Source: Caryophanales bacterium UBA2298
Lineage (GTDB): Bacteria; Bacillota_I; Bacilli_A; Izemoplasmatales; Hujiaoplasmataceae
DNA length: 26,393 nucleotides
Reading direction: 5' to 3'
Assembly: GCA_002345425.1 (NCBI GenBank)
Contig: DDWA01000012.1
Coordinates: 1-26,393 of the forward strand
In this document: positions 24,168-26,393 of the stretch, piece after piece
Position numbering within the stretch: the stretch's first letter is position 1
How the letters are laid out: the number at the start of each line of letters is the position of its first letter
Notes under the pieces: model-generated
Told to the model about the DNA's origin: nothing
Database searches by the model: none
Seen by the model: only the letters and a program-made list of their open reading frames with translations
Made by a program: the position numbers and the translations under genes

Positions 24168-24180
24168 GAAAGCTTATTTT
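24153..24180. terminator. Bidirectional terminator between ogt and the lacI-family gene
   Basis: AAGCCTTCC (24153-24161), loop AATTA, GGAAAGCTT (24167-24175), one mismatch in a 9-bp stem. On the - strand it is followed by seven T residues (within ogt); on the + strand only by ATTTT. Both genes' stop codons lie inside the element. Confidence 0.75.
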
Positions 24181-25142
24181 GTCGTTGCTCTATCAATTAA
24201 TTTTACATCGATGGTTTGATGAAAATAATCTAGATTTTCTCCAGTTATTAATTTCATAATGGTCTTTACTGCAGCTTTACCGATTGTATCTGTCGATTGT
24301 TCGATAGTTGTAATTTTAGGTTCTAGCATATTAGCAAGTTGAATATTGTCAAAGCCAACTACTTGAACATCTTCAGGGATTCTTTTATTTGCTCTTTTTA
24401 ATGATTGGATGGCTAGCATTGCAATTATATCAGAATCGCAGAATATCCCGTCAGCGTCTAAATGATTAAAAATCTTATTTTCAATATCATCTGGATCTGG
24501 CGATAAAAAAGCTAAATCATATGTGTAATTCTCTATTTGCTTTTCTTTTAGAACTGATTGAAATCCAGAGGTTCTATCTTGAACTGTAACTAATCCTGAA
24601 GGCCCCCTAAAATGCAAGATTCTCTTACAACCGCTATTAACTAACTTTTCAGCCGCTAACTTACCGCCTAAAAAATTATTAGAAGTAATTGAAGGAATGT
24701 CATCACTTAAATTGTGATCAATTTCAATCATCGGAATTTTTAATTTCAAATAATCATCAATGCGATTGGTATTTGAAATTAAAATGATGCCGTCGACATT
24801 GTATTGATCGAAAATTTTTAAGTATTTGGTTTCTTTTTCTGGGTCATCTTTAGAATTACAAATCATCAAACGATAATTTGCATTTATCGTTTCATCTTCG
24901 ATAACCTCTAACAAATCAGAAAAATAGTAAGAAGTTAAGTGAGGCATAACTACAGCTATTATATGCGATTTTTTTTGGAACAATGATCTTGCTAGTTCGT
25001 TAGGAACGTAATTTAATTCTTCAATAGCATGTAGAACTAATTTTCTTGTTTCTTCATTAACATATCCTTTTTGGTTGATCACTCTGGATACTGTCGCAAC
25101 ACTAACGTGAGCTTTCTTAGCTACATCTTTAATTGTTGCCAT
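24174..25142 (-). CDS. LacI-family transcriptional repressor
   Basis: DNA-binding, ligand-responsive regulator of 322 aa. The N-terminal helix-turn-helix (MATIKDVAKKAHVSVATVSR, 1-20) and the hinge helix (YVPNELARSL) are canonical for LacI/GalR proteins. Residues about 60-322 form the periplasmic-binding-protein-like effector domain (IIAVVMPHL, DGIILIS, GFDNIQLANML). It is divergent from the GH13 gene at 25342, so it probably represses that gene and perhaps itself in response to a glucan-derived sugar; the ligand is not identifiable. An extended SD, AAAGGAAGTGAT on the - strand (25146-25157), precedes the ATG. The intergenic region holds several palindromes with a central CG, as such repressors use. 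Confidence 0.94.
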   Translation of the reverse strand: MATIKDVAKKAHVSVATVSRVINQKGYVNEETRKLVLHAIEELNYVPNELARSLFQKKSHIIAVVMPHLTSYYFSDLLEVIEDETINANYRLMICNSKDDPEKETKYLKIFDQYNVDGIILISNTNRIDDYLKLKIPMIEIDHNLSDDIPSITSNNFLGGKLAAEKLVNSGCKRILHFRGPSGLVTVQDRTSGFQSVLKEKQIENYTYDLAFLSPDPDDIENKIFNHLDADGIFCDSDIIAMLAIQSLKRANKRIPEDVQVVGFDNIQLANMLEPKITTIEQSTDTIGKAAVKTIMKLITGENLDYFHQTIDVKLIDRATTK

Positions 25143-25168
25143 CCTATCACTTCCTTTACTTGATACCT

Positions 25169-25184
25169 AAAGTATACATACTTT
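25169..25184 (-). promoter_or_regulatory. lacI-family promoter -10 overlapping an inverted repeat
   Basis: AAAGTAT-AC-ATACTTT is a 7-2-7 inverted repeat; on the - strand it contains TATACT (25171-25176), a likely -10 for the repressor gene. No convincing -35 was found. The overlap suggests autoregulation. Confidence 0.45.
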
Positions 25185-25216
25185 ATCATGTTTTTAAAAG
25201 CGATTTACTTAAAAAC

Positions 25217-25232
25217 ATGTAACTTGTTACAT
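25217..25232. promoter_or_regulatory. Inverted repeat ATGTAAC-TT-GTTACAT
   Basis: A perfect 7-2-7 dyad in the middle of the divergent intergenic region. Its sequence differs from the AACGTT sites nearer the GH13 gene, so it may be bound by another regulator or be a spurious AT-rich dyad. Confidence 0.4.
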
Positions 25233-25275
25233 AACAATTGGTTTTTATGATTTAAATAAAGCCTTTATAGGTAAT

Positions 25276-25306
25276 AACGTTTGAATAATGGACTTTTAAC
25301 GTTAAA
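25276..25306. promoter_or_regulatory. Tandem AACGTT-core operators for the LacI-family repressor
   Basis: A perfect 12-bp palindrome TTTAACGTTAAA (25295-25306) sits exactly in the spacer of the GH13 promoter. A second AACGTT core (25276-25281) lies 22 bp upstream, about two helical turns. Central CG palindromes are typical LacI/GalR-family operators. Confidence 0.6.
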
Positions 25307-25317
25307 TATAGTAAAAT
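25289..25317 (+). promoter_or_regulatory. Promoter for the GH13 gene
   Basis: TGGACT (25289-25294), a 17-bp spacer and TAAAAT (25312-25317). The spacer is filled by the palindrome at 25295-25306. SD GAAGGAG (25328-25334) precedes the ATG at 25342. Confidence 0.6.
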
Positions 25318-25341
25318 ACAGTAGATAGAAGGAGCGTTATT

Positions 25342-26393
25342 ATGAAAAAAACTAGTACAAAATTAAGAAATTTGGTTATATACCAAATATATGTCAGAAA
25401 TTTCAGCGAAAAAGGAGATTTTCGGGCTATAATTGATGATTTAGATAGGATTAAAAATTTGGGTGTTGATGTAATCTATTTACTACCAATACATCCAATC
25501 GGTGAAAAAAATAAAAAAGGTTCTTTAGGGTGTCCTTATTCAATAAAGGACTATAATTTGGTTGATGAGGATTTGGGAGGATTATCTGAGTTCAGAAAAT
25601 TAATCGATGACGCTCATGCAAAAAAACTTAAAGTTATGATGGATATTGTCTTTAATCATACTTCTAGAGATTCAGTTCTTCTTAAGAATCATCCTGAATG
25701 GTTTTATCACAATGAACAAGGAGTTATCGCCAATCGAGTTGGTGATTGGTGGGATGTAGTTGATTTAGATTACTCCAAACACAAAAACCTTTGGTTTGAG
25801 CTTCTAAATGTTTTGGTATATTATGCAAGAATGGGTGTTGACGGCTATAGATGTGATGTTGCGAGCATGGTACCTCTTGATTTTTGGAAATTAGCCAGAA
25901 AACAGATAAAAAAAGTTAATAATAAGTTTATGTGGTTAAGTGAATCTGTTCATGGTGCACATTGCAAATTTCTGAGAGACCAAGGATTTGAATGTGCTTC
26001 TGAATCAGAAGTGTACCAAGCATTTGATATGGCTTATGATTATGATATCGAACCATACATGCAGGCTTATTTACATGGAGAAACCACGCTTAAACCTTAT
26101 CTAGAAGGTTTAAAAAGACAAGATGAAATTTACCCTAGCAATTATGTTAAAATGCATAATCTTGAAAATCACGATATCGAACGAATAGCAAAACAAGTTG
26201 ATGGCAATATATCCAAGATAAAAAACTGGACAGCTTTTATGTTTATGCAAAAAGGTGCAACTATGCTTTATATGGGACAAGAGTATGCCGCTGATATAAA
26301 GCCAAGTTTGTTTGATAAAGAACTTTATACTAAAAATGATGATTTAACAGAATTTATAACTAAATTGGCAAAACTGAAAAAAAGAAAAATCTT
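25342..26393 (+). CDS. GH13 alpha-amylase-family glycoside hydrolase (partial, 3' end outside window)
   Basis: Intracellular alpha-glucan or oligosaccharide hydrolase, or transglycosylase; the first 350 codons are present and the reading frame is open to the window edge. The four GH13 regions are visible: I DIVFNH (101-106), II GYRCD with nucleophile D172, III WLSES with acid/base E201, and IV NLENHD with the transition-state stabiliser D278. The catalytic triad is therefore complete, and most of the (beta/alpha)8 barrel with a short domain B is present. There is no signal peptide, so it acts in the cytoplasm on imported sugars, like neopullulanase, maltogenic or oligo-1,6-glucosidase relatives; exact specificity is not readable. 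It is driven by a promoter carrying LacI-type operators, with the repressor gene divergent. Confidence 0.92.
   Translation, partial: MKKTSTKLRNLVIYQIYVRNFSEKGDFRAIIDDLDRIKNLGVDVIYLLPIHPIGEKNKKGSLGCPYSIKDYNLVDEDLGGLSEFRKLIDDAHAKKLKVMMDIVFNHTSRDSVLLKNHPEWFYHNEQGVIANRVGDWWDVVDLDYSKHKNLWFELLNVLVYYARMGVDGYRCDVASMVPLDFWKLARKQIKKVNNKFMWLSESVHGAHCKFLRDQGFECASESEVYQAFDMAYDYDIEPYMQAYLHGETTLKPYLEGLKRQDEIYPSNYVKMHNLENHDIERIAKQVDGNISKIKNWTAFMFMQKGATMLYMGQEYAADIKPSLFDKELYTKNDDLTEFITKLAKLKKRKI

Overview
The window is strongly AT-rich and densely packed, and nearly all genes lie on the + strand with canonical Gram-positive Shine-Dalgarno (SD) sites. Trp is read from TGG, and no gene needs TGA as a sense codon, so the standard bacterial code applies; even so, only 1 of 22 complete genes ends in TGA. 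An anaerobic Firmicute, or a deep relative of the Mollicutes that keeps the standard code (Izemoplasmatales, Haloplasma or Acholeplasma-like), would fit. Evidence for this is the superoxide reductase, a Gram-positive split polysaccharide co-polymerase/tyrosine-kinase pair, formate-THF ligase, and a large lipoprotein with an FN3-like module. The taxonomic placement is inference.

Layout. 1-3210: end of an upstream unit (terminator), then an ABC ATPase/FtsX-type permease pair that overlap. 3275-5590: a monocistronic acidic lipoprotein with its own promoter and terminator. 5601-6440: a metallo-beta-lactamase-fold hydrolase. 6512-9047: a two-gene unit of a PlsC-like acyltransferase carrying a C-terminal zinc ribbon, translationally coupled to a GltS-like carrier. 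9121-9545: superoxide reductase. 9568-11295: two tandem UppP/BacA undecaprenyl-diphosphatase paralogues, the second with an altered active-site motif. 11309-17208: a surface-polysaccharide block of CpsC-like co-polymerase, CpsD-like tyrosine kinase, an OmpR/VanS-type two-component system with a structured leader, and a PglF/CapD-type membrane UDP-GlcNAc 4,6-dehydratase. 17245-21353: an operon of rRNA uracil methyltransferase, formate-THF ligase, an unknown 140-aa protein and a YhaM-like HD protein. 21374-24167: MATE exporter, membrane-anchored alpha/beta hydrolase and O6-alkylguanine methyltransferase. 24174-26393: a LacI-family repressor divergent from a GH13 glucosidase/amylase that runs off the window; the 199-bp gap between them is rich in operator-like palindromes.

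How it fits together. UppP recycles the C55 lipid carrier, PglF makes a nucleotide-sugar precursor that is often loaded on that carrier, and the CpsC/CpsD pair controls chain length and export. These genes, with the embedded two-component system, therefore look like part of an envelope glycan module, although no glycosyltransferase, flippase or polymerase lies in the window. The right edge is a sugar-catabolic locus under local repressor control. No RNA gene, CRISPR array, transposon or phage gene was seen. No gene-free stretch exceeds 300 bases; the longest are 25143-25341 and 12799-12964, both described. I found no convincing wholly new system. The most unusual items are the response-regulator leader, the zinc-ribbon acyltransferase and the variant UppP paralogue.
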